Under the pieces are notes generated by a model, which was not told where the DNA came from, did no database searches, and saw only the letters and a program-made list of their open reading frames with translations. Shown piece after piece: positions 9,476-16,899 of a stretch of 64,000 nt of DNA. Source of the DNA: Geodermatophilus saharensis (GTDB lineage: Bacteria > Actinomycetota > Actinomycetes > Mycobacteriales > Geodermatophilaceae); NCBI RefSeq assembly GCF_900188205.1, contig NZ_FZOH01000009.1, forward strand, positions 62,001 to 126,000. Direction: 5' to 3'. Position numbers and translations under genes: made by a program. The stretch's first letter is position 1. Each line of letters opens with the position of its first letter.

Positions 9476-10843
9476 TCATCCGGACTCCCGCTCGCGGTAG
9501 CGGGCGGCGACGTCCTCGGCCAGCTGCTGACCCCGGTCGAGCGCCTCGTCGACCGTCATCTGGCCGGCGATGGCGGAGCTGACGTCCTGGGACACCTGGG
9601 TGGCCAGGTCCGGGAACTCGGGGATGCCGATGAACTGGATGCCGGGCGCCGGGCGGGGCTGCACGCCCGGGTCGTTCGGGTCGGCGGCCTGGATCGCCGC
9701 CAGCGTGGGCTCGGCGAACGCCGAGGCCTCCGCCAGGTAGTCGGGGTTCTCGTAGGTCGAGGCACGCTTGCCGGCGGGGACGCGCGACCAGCCGAGCTCG
9801 GCGCCGACGAGCTCCTCGTACTCCTGGCTGGAGGCCCAGGAGACGAACTCCCAGGCGGCGTCCTTCTTCGAGCTGGCCTGCTGGATGCTCCAGGACCACG
9901 CGTAGAGCCAGCCGGAGCTGTCGGTCTCCACCACCGGCGCGGGTGCGTAGCCCATCAGCCCCCGCACCGGGGAGTCGGCGGACTCCAGCGAGCCGGCCGC
10001 CGACGTGGCGTCGTACCACATGGCCGCGTTGCCCTGGACCACGTTGTTGAGGCACTCGGTGAAGCCGGCCTGCGGTGCACCGACCTCGCCGTGCTCGCGG
10101 ACGAGGTCGACGTAGAACTGGACGGCGTCGCGGAACTCGGCGCTGTCGACCTGCGGCTGCCAGTCCTCGGTGAACCAGGTGCCGCCGAAGGTGTTGACGA
10201 CCGTGGTGAGCGGGGCGAAGACCTGACCCCAGCCCGGCTGGCCGCGCAGGCAGATGCCGGCCATCCCCGGCTCGGCGCCGTCGACCTGCGCCGCGATGTC
10301 GGCGACCTCCTGCCAGGTCGGGGCGTCGGGCATCGTGATCCCGGCGGCGTCGAGGACGTCCCTGCGGTACATGAGGAACGAGGACTCGCCGTAGAACGGC
10401 TCGCCGTAGAGCCGCCCGTCGTCGCCGGACAGCGACGCGGTCAGCGGCGCGAGGACGTCGTCCTGGTCGAACTCGGGATCGGCCGCGACGTACTCGTCGA
10501 GTGGGGCGATCCACTCGCTGCGGGCGTAGATGGGGATCTCGAAGTTGCTCAGCGTGGCGACGTCGTACTGCCCGGCCTGGCTGGAGAACTCCTGGCTGAT
10601 CTTGTCCCGGACGTCGTTCTCCGGCAGCACGGTGTAGTTGACCGAGATGCCCGTCTCGGCGGTGAAGTGCTCGGCGGTCAGCTGCTGCAGGTCGACCATC
10701 TGCGGGTTGTTGACCATCAGCACGTCGATCGTGTCCGGCCCGCCGCCGGTGGGTCCCCCGCCCCAGCCGGCGCAGCCGGTCACCCCGACGGTCAGCACGG
10801 TCGTCGTCGCCACGGCGAGGGCGGAGCGGGTGCGTGGGTGCAC
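9476..10843 (-). CDS. Extracellular polyol/sugar-binding lipoprotein
   Basis: A 455-residue solute-binding protein. A signal peptide with lipobox (VTGCAGW, Cys about residue 24) should anchor it outside the membrane. DTIDVLMVNNPQMVDLQQL and FTAETGISVNYTVLPENDVRDKI fit the family-1 binding-protein fold. A C-terminal QDVSSAIAGQMTVDEALD segment matches the hinge region of these proteins. It is the first gene of the polyol operon and diverges from the SorC regulator across a 159-base region with palindromic operators. The ligand is inferred as mannitol or sorbitol from the two dehydrogenases downstream. Confidence 0.9.
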   Translation of the reverse strand: MHPRTRSALAVATTTVLTVGVTGCAGWGGGPTGGGPDTIDVLMVNNPQMVDLQQLTAEHFTAETGISVNYTVLPENDVRDKISQEFSSQAGQYDVATLSNFEIPIYARSEWIAPLDEYVAADPEFDQDDVLAPLTASLSGDDGRLYGEPFYGESSFLMYRRDVLDAAGITMPDAPTWQEVADIAAQVDGAEPGMAGICLRGQPGWGQVFAPLTTVVNTFGGTWFTEDWQPQVDSAEFRDAVQFYVDLVREHGEVGAPQAGFTECLNNVVQGNAAMWYDATSAAGSLESADSPVRGLMGYAPAPVVETDSSGWLYAWSWSIQQASSKKDAAWEFVSWASSQEYEELVGAELGWSRVPAGKRASTYENPDYLAEASAFAEPTLAAIQAADPNDPGVQPRPAPGIQFIGIPEFPDLATQVSQDVSSAIAGQMTVDEALDRGQQLAEDVAARYRERESG

Positions 10844-10880
10844 GGTCGGAGTCCTCTCCCGAGCCAGCGCACCACCGGTG

Positions 10881-10898
10881 CGCGCTCATCTGAGCGCG
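10881..10898. promoter_or_regulatory. Palindromic operator 1 in the polyol promoter region
   Basis: CGCGCTCA-TC-TGAGCGCG is a perfect inverted repeat with 8-bp arms, 38 bases upstream of the binding-protein GTG. The core CTCA-NN-TGAG recurs at 10980-10991, next to the divergent regulator. This supports it as a binding site for the SorC-family protein. Confidence 0.65.
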
Positions 10899-10903
10899 CG
10901 TGC

Positions 10904-10917
10904 TCTCAGATGTGAGT
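10904..10917. promoter_or_regulatory. Imperfect operator-like site 2
   Basis: TCTCAGATGTGAGT is a degenerate form of the CTCAGATGAG core found in the two flanking palindromes, with a 4-base centre between CTCA and TGAG. It lies just beyond operator 1 in the same intergenic region and may help the regulator bind cooperatively. Confidence 0.4.
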
Positions 10918-10979
10918 GACCTGAGTCTCATACGGCCGGGTGACCCCGTCAAGAGCGGTGCCATGATGAGGAGCAGCGC

Positions 10980-10991
10980 GCTCAGATGAGC
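10980..10991. promoter_or_regulatory. Palindromic operator 3 next to the SorC regulator start
   Basis: GCTCA-GA-TGAGC is a perfect inverted repeat with the same core as operator 1. It ends 12 bases before the regulator ATG, so it overlaps the leader or start region of that gene, as expected for autorepression. Confidence 0.6.
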
Positions 10992-11002
10992 AGGAGAAGC
11001 AG

Positions 11003-11950
11003 ATGACGGCGGAGCCGGGCGGATTGGCGCGGATCGTCCTGACGGCGTCGATCGCCCGCCGCTACTACCTCGACGGCCGGTCGAAGGTCGAGATCGCCGA
11101 CGAGTTCGGGCTGAGCCGCTTCAAGGTCGCCCGCCTCCTCGACGCCGCCCGCGACAGCGGGCTGGTGCGCATCGAGATCCGGCACCAGGGCGAGGTCGAC
11201 GTCGACCTCTCGGCACGGTTGCAGGACCGCTACGGCTTGCAGCACGCGGTCGTCCTCGACATCCCCGACGACGACCCCGCCTCGCTGCGCGACCACCTCG
11301 GGCGGGCGGCGGCGCAGCTGCTCGCCGAGGTGATCACGCCACAGGACGTGCTCGGCCTCGCCTGGGCGCGGGCGGTCAGCGCGATGGCCCGGGCCCTGCC
11401 GCCGCTGCCGGGGACACCTGTCGTCCAGCTCACCGGGGCGATGTCCCTGCCCGGCGGGCCGGACACCTCCGTCGACGTCGTCCGCGAGGTGGCCAGCGCC
11501 TCGGGCGGCGCGGCGCACGTCTTCTACGCGCCGTTCACCGTGCCCGACGCCGCCACCGCGCGCGCCCTCCGCCAGCAACCCGAGGTGGCGCGCGCGTTCG
11601 CCCACCTGCCGGCCGTCACGAAGGCGGTGGCCGGGGTGGGCCTGTGGGCGCCGGGTCTCTCGGTCCTCCACGACGCCCTGCCGGAGGAGGACCGCGACGC
11701 CCTCGCGCGGCTCGGGGTCTGCGCCGACGTGTCGGGGGTCTTCCTGTCCGCCGACGGCGAGCCGGTGGTGACCGAGCTGTCCGAGCGCATGATCGGCATC
11801 GGCGCGGAGGAGATGCGAGCCATCCCCGAGGTGATCACCATCCCCTACGGCACGGCGAAGGCCCGGGCCGTCCGCGCCACCCTCCGCAGCGGGCTCGTCG
11901 GTGGCATCGTGACGCACACGGCCCTCGCCCGGGCCGTGCTCGAGGAGTGA
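11003..11950 (+). CDS. SorC-family sugar-binding transcriptional regulator
   Basis: A 315-residue regulator. The N-terminal helix-turn-helix covers residues 17-55 (RRYYLDGRSKVEIADEFGLSRFKVARLLDAARDSGLV). The sugar-phosphate-binding SorC domain follows from about residue 60, with LGLAWARAVSAMARALPPL and PVVQLTGAMS, and ends with IPYGTAKARAVRATLRSGLVGGIVTH. SorC proteins sense a phosphorylated or free sugar effector through the C-terminal domain. It diverges from the polyol ABC operon across three related palindromes, so it very probably controls that operon and itself. An AGGAG purine run lies about 8 bases upstream of the ATG. Confidence 0.9.
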   Translation: MTAEPGGLARIVLTASIARRYYLDGRSKVEIADEFGLSRFKVARLLDAARDSGLVRIEIRHQGEVDVDLSARLQDRYGLQHAVVLDIPDDDPASLRDHLGRAAAQLLAEVITPQDVLGLAWARAVSAMARALPPLPGTPVVQLTGAMSLPGGPDTSVDVVREVASASGGAAHVFYAPFTVPDAATARALRQQPEVARAFAHLPAVTKAVAGVGLWAPGLSVLHDALPEEDRDALARLGVCADVSGVFLSADGEPVVTELSERMIGIGAEEMRAIPEVITIPYGTAKARAVRATLRSGLVGGIVTHTALARAVLEE

Positions 11951-11993
11951 CGGCCCGCCGACGCCGGCGGCAGCACCCGCCCGAGGGAGGCCC

Positions 11994-12803
11994 ATGCGCG
12001 AGGGGACCGAGACCACGGGGACCGGCGGTGAGGTCCCCCTCGTCGGGGGCACCGCCAACCGCGGGCAGGTGGTGCGGGTCGGGGACACCGTCCGCCGGCC
12101 GCGCCGCGACACGAGCGCGGCCACGCACGCGCTGCTGCGCCACCTCGCCGACGTCGGCTTCGCCGGGGCACCGCGCGTCCTGGGGGTGGACGGACGGGGC
12201 CGCGAGGTCCTCTCCTTCGTCCCCGGCACCGCCGTCACGCCGCCCTACCCGGCCTGGGCCCTCACCGACGACGCGCTCGTCAGCGTGGCGCGCCTGCTGC
12301 GCGACTACCACCGGGCCGTGAGCTCCTTCGACCCGGAGGGCCACGAGTGGCCGCCACGCCCGCCGGCTCCCTTCGCCGGCCGGCTGGTCACCCACAACGA
12401 CGTCAACCTGGACAACGTCGTCTTCCGCGGGGGCCGGGCGGTCGCCCTCATCGACTTCGACCTGGCCAGCCCCGGCAGCCGTGTCTGGGACGTCGCCGGC
12501 GCGGCACGGCTGTGGGCTCCCCTGCGTCCCGACCGGCACGTCGGCGACTCCCGGCGCGGCCGGGGCCTGTCCCGCTTCCGGTTGTTCGTCGACAGCTACG
12601 GGCTGACCGACGGCGACCGGGACCGGCTGGTGAGCGCCGTGCTCGGGAGTCACGACTGGTCCTACGACGTCGTGGGCACCGCCGCCGCGAACGGTCACCC
12701 CGCCTTCACCGACTACTGGACCAACGGCGCGATGGTCCGCGCCCGCGAGACCCGCCAGTGGTACCTGGACCACGCCGACCTGCTGCGCGACGCACTCGCC
12801 TGA
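11994..12803 (+). CDS. Aminoglycoside phosphotransferase-like (APH) kinase
   Basis: A 269-residue protein with the APH/choline-kinase fold. LVTHNDVNLDNVVF near residue 133 is the catalytic H-N/G-D-x-x-x-x-N loop, and ALIDFDLASPG near residue 154 is the DFD magnesium-binding motif. The N-terminal GGTANRGQVVRVGDTVRRP resembles the ATP-lobe start of this family. Such proteins phosphorylate small hydroxyl compounds, and antibiotic resistance should not be assumed. GAGGGAGG lies directly upstream of the ATG. It follows the SorC regulator by 43 bases and may be co-transcribed, but I see no functional link to polyol use beyond position. Confidence 0.8.
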   Translation: MREGTETTGTGGEVPLVGGTANRGQVVRVGDTVRRPRRDTSAATHALLRHLADVGFAGAPRVLGVDGRGREVLSFVPGTAVTPPYPAWALTDDALVSVARLLRDYHRAVSSFDPEGHEWPPRPPAPFAGRLVTHNDVNLDNVVFRGGRAVALIDFDLASPGSRVWDVAGAARLWAPLRPDRHVGDSRRGRGLSRFRLFVDSYGLTDGDRDRLVSAVLGSHDWSYDVVGTAAANGHPAFTDYWTNGAMVRARETRQWYLDHADLLRDALA

Positions 12804-12875
12804 CCGTGAGCCGGACCCGCACCGCGGCCGGGCCGCCGGGACGCGAGCGGGCCGCTGGCTCCCTACGCTGACGCC

Positions 12876-13079
12876 GTGTTCCTCCTGTTCGGGTTCGGCA
12901 CGAAGCAGCAGCACCTCGGTCCCGGACAGCTGCGCACCTGCCCGCGCTGCTCGAACACCACGGCTTGGGCGCGGATCCGGCAGTTCCGGCAGTTCAGCGT
13001 GTTCTTCGTGCCGGTCCTGCGCTGGCGGCGCGAGCAGCTGGAGGTCTGCGGCGTCTGCGGCACCGCCGTCGCGGTGTGA
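12876..13079 (+). CDS. Small zinc-ribbon protein
   Basis: A 67-residue protein with two CxxC knuckles, CPRC near residue 22 and CGVC near residue 58, which should bind one zinc. The segment between them, FRQFSVFFVPVLRWRREQLEVC, is characteristic of a short zinc-ribbon family common in actinobacteria with no assigned function. The start is GTG. TACGCT lies five bases upstream and could be a -10 box for a leaderless transcript, because no Shine-Dalgarno is visible. It converges with the DAHP synthase gene. Confidence 0.7.
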   Translation: MFLLFGFGTKQQHLGPGQLRTCPRCSNTTAWARIRQFRQFSVFFVPVLRWRREQLEVCGVCGTAVAV

Positions 13080-13108
13080 CCCGTCCGGCTCGGGGCGCCC
13101 GTCCCGGG

Positions 13109-13124
13109 CCGCCTGCGGAGGCGG
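13109..13124. terminator. Hairpin between convergent zinc-ribbon and DAHP synthase genes
   Basis: CCGCCT-GCGG-AGGCGG is a perfect 6-bp stem with a 4-base loop, directly beside the DAHP synthase stop and 30 bases after the zinc-ribbon stop. No T-run follows on either strand, which is common for actinobacterial terminators. Position between convergent genes is the main support. Confidence 0.4.
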
Positions 13125-14345
13125 TCAGGCCACGGCGCGCCGGGCCCGGACGGCGTCGGCCAGCTCGGCGAGCAGCGCCTCGGTCGTCGGGAGGTCGACG
13201 CAGGCGTCGGTGACGCTCACGCCGTAGGCCAGGCGCTCGGGGTGCCGCTGGTCGAGGTCCTGCCGGCCCTCGACGAGGTTGCTCTCGATCATCACGCCGC
13301 GGATCCCCCGCTCCCCGGCCGCGATCTGGCCGGCGAGGTCGCGCACCACCAGTGGCTGGCGCCGGTGGTCCTTCTGGCTGTTGCCGTGTGAGGCGTCGAC
13401 GACGACCACCTCCGGCAGCCCGCGCTCCGCCAGCCGCCGCTTGGTGTCGGCGACGTGCGCGGCGGAGTGGTTGGGGCCGTGCCGGTCGCCGCGCAGGATC
13501 ACGTGCGCGGTGTCGTTGCCGGTGGTCGACAGCTGCGCGGACACCCCGTGGGCGTCGACGCCGAGGAACTCGTGCGGGGCCCGCGCGGTCAGCACGGCCG
13601 AGACGGCGGCGTCGATGCTGCCCTCCGGGGAGTTCTTGAAGCCGACGACGGAGGAGAAGCCCGACACCCGCTCGCGGGCGGTCTGGTCGGTCACGTTGCG
13701 GGCGCCCACCCCGTTGTAGGTGACCAGGCCGTTGACGTACTGCGGGGTGAGCGCGTTGAGCGGCTCCGCGGCCACCGGGACACCGAGGTCGGTGATGCGG
13801 CCCATGAGGACGCGGGTGGCGACCAGCCCGACGCTGATCCGGCTCGACCCGTCGAGGAACGGGTCGTAGGCGAACCCTTTCCAGTCGACCTCGGTGCGCG
13901 GCTTCTCGGTGTAGGTCCGCATGAGGAGCTCGAGGTCCGCCCCGTGCCGCTCGCGCATCCGGGCGAGGAAGGCGGCGTACTCGAGCGCGGCCTCGGGGTC
14001 GTGGATCGAGCAGGGGCCGGCGATGACGGCGAGGCGGTCGTCGCGGCCGGCGACGACGTCGGCGACCGCCCGGCGCCCGGCGGCCGTCGTCGCGGCGGAG
14101 GCGGCGCTCAGCGGGAGGACCGTCGCCACCGCCGCCGGGGTGACGACGACGCTCAGCCCGGTGATGCGGGTGTTGACCAGCCCGGACAGGTCGACGTCGC
14201 CGTCCGGCGGGACGCCGAGCCGCTCGCGGACGCCGGGCAGCAGGGCGCCCAGCGCGGCGTCGATCTGCCCGTTGACCTGGGTCTGCACCTCGACCAGGAG
14301 GTCGGCGATCCGGGTCGCCGTGTCCAGGATCCGCTCAGCCGGCAT
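13125..14345 (-). CDS. aroG: 3-deoxy-7-phosphoheptulonate synthase (class I, AroF/G/H type)
   Basis: A 406-residue enzyme that condenses phosphoenolpyruvate and erythrose-4-phosphate, the first step of the shikimate pathway. LAVIAGPCSIHDPEAALEYA near residue 105 is the PEP-site signature. RTYTEKPRTEVDWKGF, GARNVTDQ, GFKNSPEGSIDAAVSAV and VDASHGNSQKDHRRQ supply further active-site and metal-binding residues. Length is about 50 residues above E. coli AroG because of an N-terminal extension. Many actinobacteria use the unrelated class II enzyme, so this may be a second isozyme. GGGAGG precedes the ATG. Confidence 0.92.
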   Translation of the reverse strand: MPAERILDTATRIADLLVEVQTQVNGQIDAALGALLPGVRERLGVPPDGDVDLSGLVNTRITGLSVVVTPAAVATVLPLSAASAATTAAGRRAVADVVAGRDDRLAVIAGPCSIHDPEAALEYAAFLARMRERHGADLELLMRTYTEKPRTEVDWKGFAYDPFLDGSSRISVGLVATRVLMGRITDLGVPVAAEPLNALTPQYVNGLVTYNGVGARNVTDQTARERVSGFSSVVGFKNSPEGSIDAAVSAVLTARAPHEFLGVDAHGVSAQLSTTGNDTAHVILRGDRHGPNHSAAHVADTKRRLAERGLPEVVVVDASHGNSQKDHRRQPLVVRDLAGQIAAGERGIRGVMIESNLVEGRQDLDQRHPERLAYGVSVTDACVDLPTTEALLAELADAVRARRAVA

Positions 14346-14410
14346 GGGGCCTCCCGTCGTCGCCGCCGGTCGCCGAGCCAACCACAGGCCGCCGCGGCGC
14401 CCGGCCGCGG

Positions 14411-16570
14411 TCAGCGCGCCGCGGGCAGGGCCGGGCCGGGCCGTGCGGCCAGCGCGTCGGTGAGCAGGCCGACGAGCGCCTCCAGCTGCACGTCCCCGGC
14501 CGGCGAGGCGTCCCCGTCCGCGCCGTCGAGCGCGCGCGCCGCGAGGCCGGCCTTGCTGTCGACCAGCTCGGCGACCCGGCTGTCGATCGTCTGCGCGGCG
14601 ATGATGCGCCACGCCGTGACCGGCTCGGTCTGCCCGATGCGGTGGCTGCGGTCGATGGCCTGGGTCTGCTCGGCGTCGGTCCAGGACAGCTCCGCGAGCA
14701 CCACGTTGGAGGCGACCTGCAGGTTGAGCCCCACCCCGGCCGAGGTGAGCGAGCAGACGGCGACGGCGACGTCGGGGTCGGTGACGAACGCGTCGACGTT
14801 GCGCTGGCGCACCGTCGGCGTCTGGTCGCCGCGGATCGAGGAGAACCGGATGCCGAGCCGGGTGAACGTCTCCTCGGCGGCGTCCATCACGTCGACGTGC
14901 TTGGCGAAGAACACGACCTTGCCGGCGCTGCGGGCCAGCTGCGCCGCGTAGTCGGCGGCCAGGCCGGCCTTCGCGCGGCCGATGCGCCGCATCACGCCGA
15001 AGACGTTCTCGCCGGTGGTCGAGGCGTTCGCCTCCTTGAGCTCCCACCGGGCCACCCGGCGCACCAGCTCGAGGTCGATGCCGCCGTCGGGGCTGTCGGC
15101 GGTGTCGGCGGTCCGGGCGGCCAGCGCGGCCTCGTACCGGGCGACCAGCCGGCGGGCGAGGTCGCGCTCGGCCGCGCGGATCGAGCGGCCGGCCTCCCCG
15201 TCGAGCTCGACGGGGAGGTCGGCGACGAGCCGGGCGGGGATGTCGGCGGCGACGTCGACCTTGCGGCGGCGGACGATGCCGCGGTCGACGACGCACTGGC
15301 GGGCGGCGGCGTAGAACCCGGGGTCGGCGGGCGTCAGGCCGGTGTCCTCGAGCGCGTCGAGCAGCTCGCCGACCGGCCCCGTCTCGTCGATCCAGCCGAG
15401 GAACTGCCAGATCGCCCGGAAGTCGTCGATGTCGTTGATCAGCGGGGTGCCGGTGAGCGCCATCAGCAGCGCCCGCGGGGTGCGCTCGCGGATGCGCGCG
15501 GACAGCCCCAGCACGTGCTGGGAGCGCTGCGAGGTGCGGTTCTTGATGAAGTGCGCCTCGTCGACGACCATCCCGCGGAAGCCGAAGTCCCCGAGCCAGC
15601 CCGCGTGGCGGTCGAGCACGTCGTAGTTGACGACGACGACGTCGGCGAACCCGTCGATGGTGTCGCCGTCGCCCTGCACGACGGTGGCCGGCCGGTGCGG
15701 CGTCCAGCGGCCGGCCTCGCGCGCCCAGTTCGTCTTGACGACGTTGGGCACGACCACGAGCAGCGGGTAGGCGTCGGCCGCCTCCGCGGCCAGCAGCGAC
15801 TGCGCCGTCTTGCCCAGGCCCGGCTCGTCGGCGAGCAGGAACGTCCGGTGGCCGGCCGCGGCGGCGGCGACCAGCCGGGCCTGGTGCGGCATCAGCTCGG
15901 CGCCACCGGGGAGGGTGCGCAGGGTCGGCTCGGGCAGGTCCATGGAGGCCGGCGCGCCGGCGCCGGCCCGCTCGAAGGAGGTCAGCAGGGGGCCGAGCAG
16001 CTCCCAGCCGGCGAGGCGGCGCGGGCGGACGGCGGCCGGCCGCGGGGCGGAGAAGTCGGGGGCGAGGAAGGGGTTGGCCAGCTGCCGGGACACGACCGAC
16101 CGCGGCACGACCCGCCGCTCGGGCGGGGCGGGGGTGTCCACCGGCTCCGGCGCGGGCAGGTCGTCCGGGGCCGGCTCGATGCCGACGGCGCGCAGCAGCT
16201 CCCGCCGGCGCGACCGGGCGGCGTCGGAGACGACCGCGTCGTCGTCGAGCAGCGCCAGCAGCGCGGCGTCGCGGACGGCGGTCGTCGCGAGGATGGTCGC
16301 GATCCCGTCGAGGCGCTTGAGCTGCTCGGCGCGGCGGGTGGGGCTCAGGGCGCCGTCGGCCTGCACACGGGCGCGCTCCTCGCGCAGCAGCAGCGCCACG
16401 ACCTGCACGTCGGTGCGGACCGACGGCGTCACGCGACGCCGCCGGACGGCCGCCTCGACCTCGCGGACGGTGCGGGCCAGCAGCGAGACGAGGTCGCGGT
16501 CCCGGACGCGCCGCTGCTGCCGCGGGGCGGTACGGCGGGCGCCGGTGGGGCGCCGGCCTGGTCGAGCCAC
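14411..16570 (-). CDS. SNF2-family helicase/ATPase
   Basis: A 719-residue protein. The last 500 residues form a SNF2 ATPase: LPGGAELMPHQARLVAAAAAG (Q-like), LADEPGLGKTAQS (motif I), DEAHFIKN (II), ALTGTPLIND (III), KVVFFAKHVDVMD (IV), LTSAGVGLNLQ (V) and QAIDRSHRIGQTEPV (VI). The first 200 residues are charged and helical with no recognised domain. The GTG at 16570 is used because AGAGGAG lies about nine bases upstream and earlier sequence is low-complexity. SNF2 proteins remodel nucleic-acid-protein complexes, and bacterial ones occur in restriction-like and phage-defence loci as well as in housekeeping. No partner gene is adjacent, so the role is open. Confidence 0.88.
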   Translation of the reverse strand: MARPGRRPTGARRTAPRQQRRVRDRDLVSLLARTVREVEAAVRRRRVTPSVRTDVQVVALLLREERARVQADGALSPTRRAEQLKRLDGIATILATTAVRDAALLALLDDDAVVSDAARSRRRELLRAVGIEPAPDDLPAPEPVDTPAPPERRVVPRSVVSRQLANPFLAPDFSAPRPAAVRPRRLAGWELLGPLLTSFERAGAGAPASMDLPEPTLRTLPGGAELMPHQARLVAAAAAGHRTFLLADEPGLGKTAQSLLAAEAADAYPLLVVVPNVVKTNWAREAGRWTPHRPATVVQGDGDTIDGFADVVVVNYDVLDRHAGWLGDFGFRGMVVDEAHFIKNRTSQRSQHVLGLSARIRERTPRALLMALTGTPLINDIDDFRAIWQFLGWIDETGPVGELLDALEDTGLTPADPGFYAAARQCVVDRGIVRRRKVDVAADIPARLVADLPVELDGEAGRSIRAAERDLARRLVARYEAALAARTADTADSPDGGIDLELVRRVARWELKEANASTTGENVFGVMRRIGRAKAGLAADYAAQLARSAGKVVFFAKHVDVMDAAEETFTRLGIRFSSIRGDQTPTVRQRNVDAFVTDPDVAVAVCSLTSAGVGLNLQVASNVVLAELSWTDAEQTQAIDRSHRIGQTEPVTAWRIIAAQTIDSRVAELVDSKAGLAARALDGADGDASPAGDVQLEALVGLLTDALAARPGPALPAAR

Positions 16571-16899
16571 TCGAACACTCCTCTGCGGTGCCCGGCAACG
16601 ATTGCCGGGGCAGGGCCGCACCCGGTGGTGCGGCCGGACGACGACGGCCGGGCGGGGACGCGGTCGTCCCGGGCCGGACCCTCGGGTCTGCCGGGGGCGG
16701 TGCCCCCGGACCGGCGGCGGCCGGTCGGCGACTCGACTCGTCCGGGAGAGCCGCCGGTCGGGCGGAGGTGGTCCGCCCCGACTGAACAGTAACGCCGACC
16801 GGCCGCCGGGTATTGCCGTCCCGGCGAGTCGGCGCCGGGGACCCCGGCCAGCACGGCCCTGATCGCTTGGGATCTGCAACGACCTGGGAGCGTGGGACC
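16571..16899. other. Non-coding divergent region with four perfect inverted repeats
   Basis: This 329-base gap separates the SNF2 helicase and MFS genes, which read outwards. It holds four perfect stems: 16591-16609 (8-bp arms, 3-base loop), 16614-16635 (9-bp arms, 4-base loop), 16691-16709 (8-bp arms, 3-base loop) and 16760-16778 (7-bp arms, 5-base loop). ACTGAACAGT at 16781-16790, with 4-bp arms, is the only AT-richer spot and may lie near a promoter. I find no plausible gene. The stems nearest the helicase would fall in its mRNA leader. Confidence 0.6.

Noticed and set aside
11994..12803. Aminoglycoside resistance gene
   Set aside because: The APH fold is shared by many kinases. Nothing in the context or sequence shows an antibiotic substrate.
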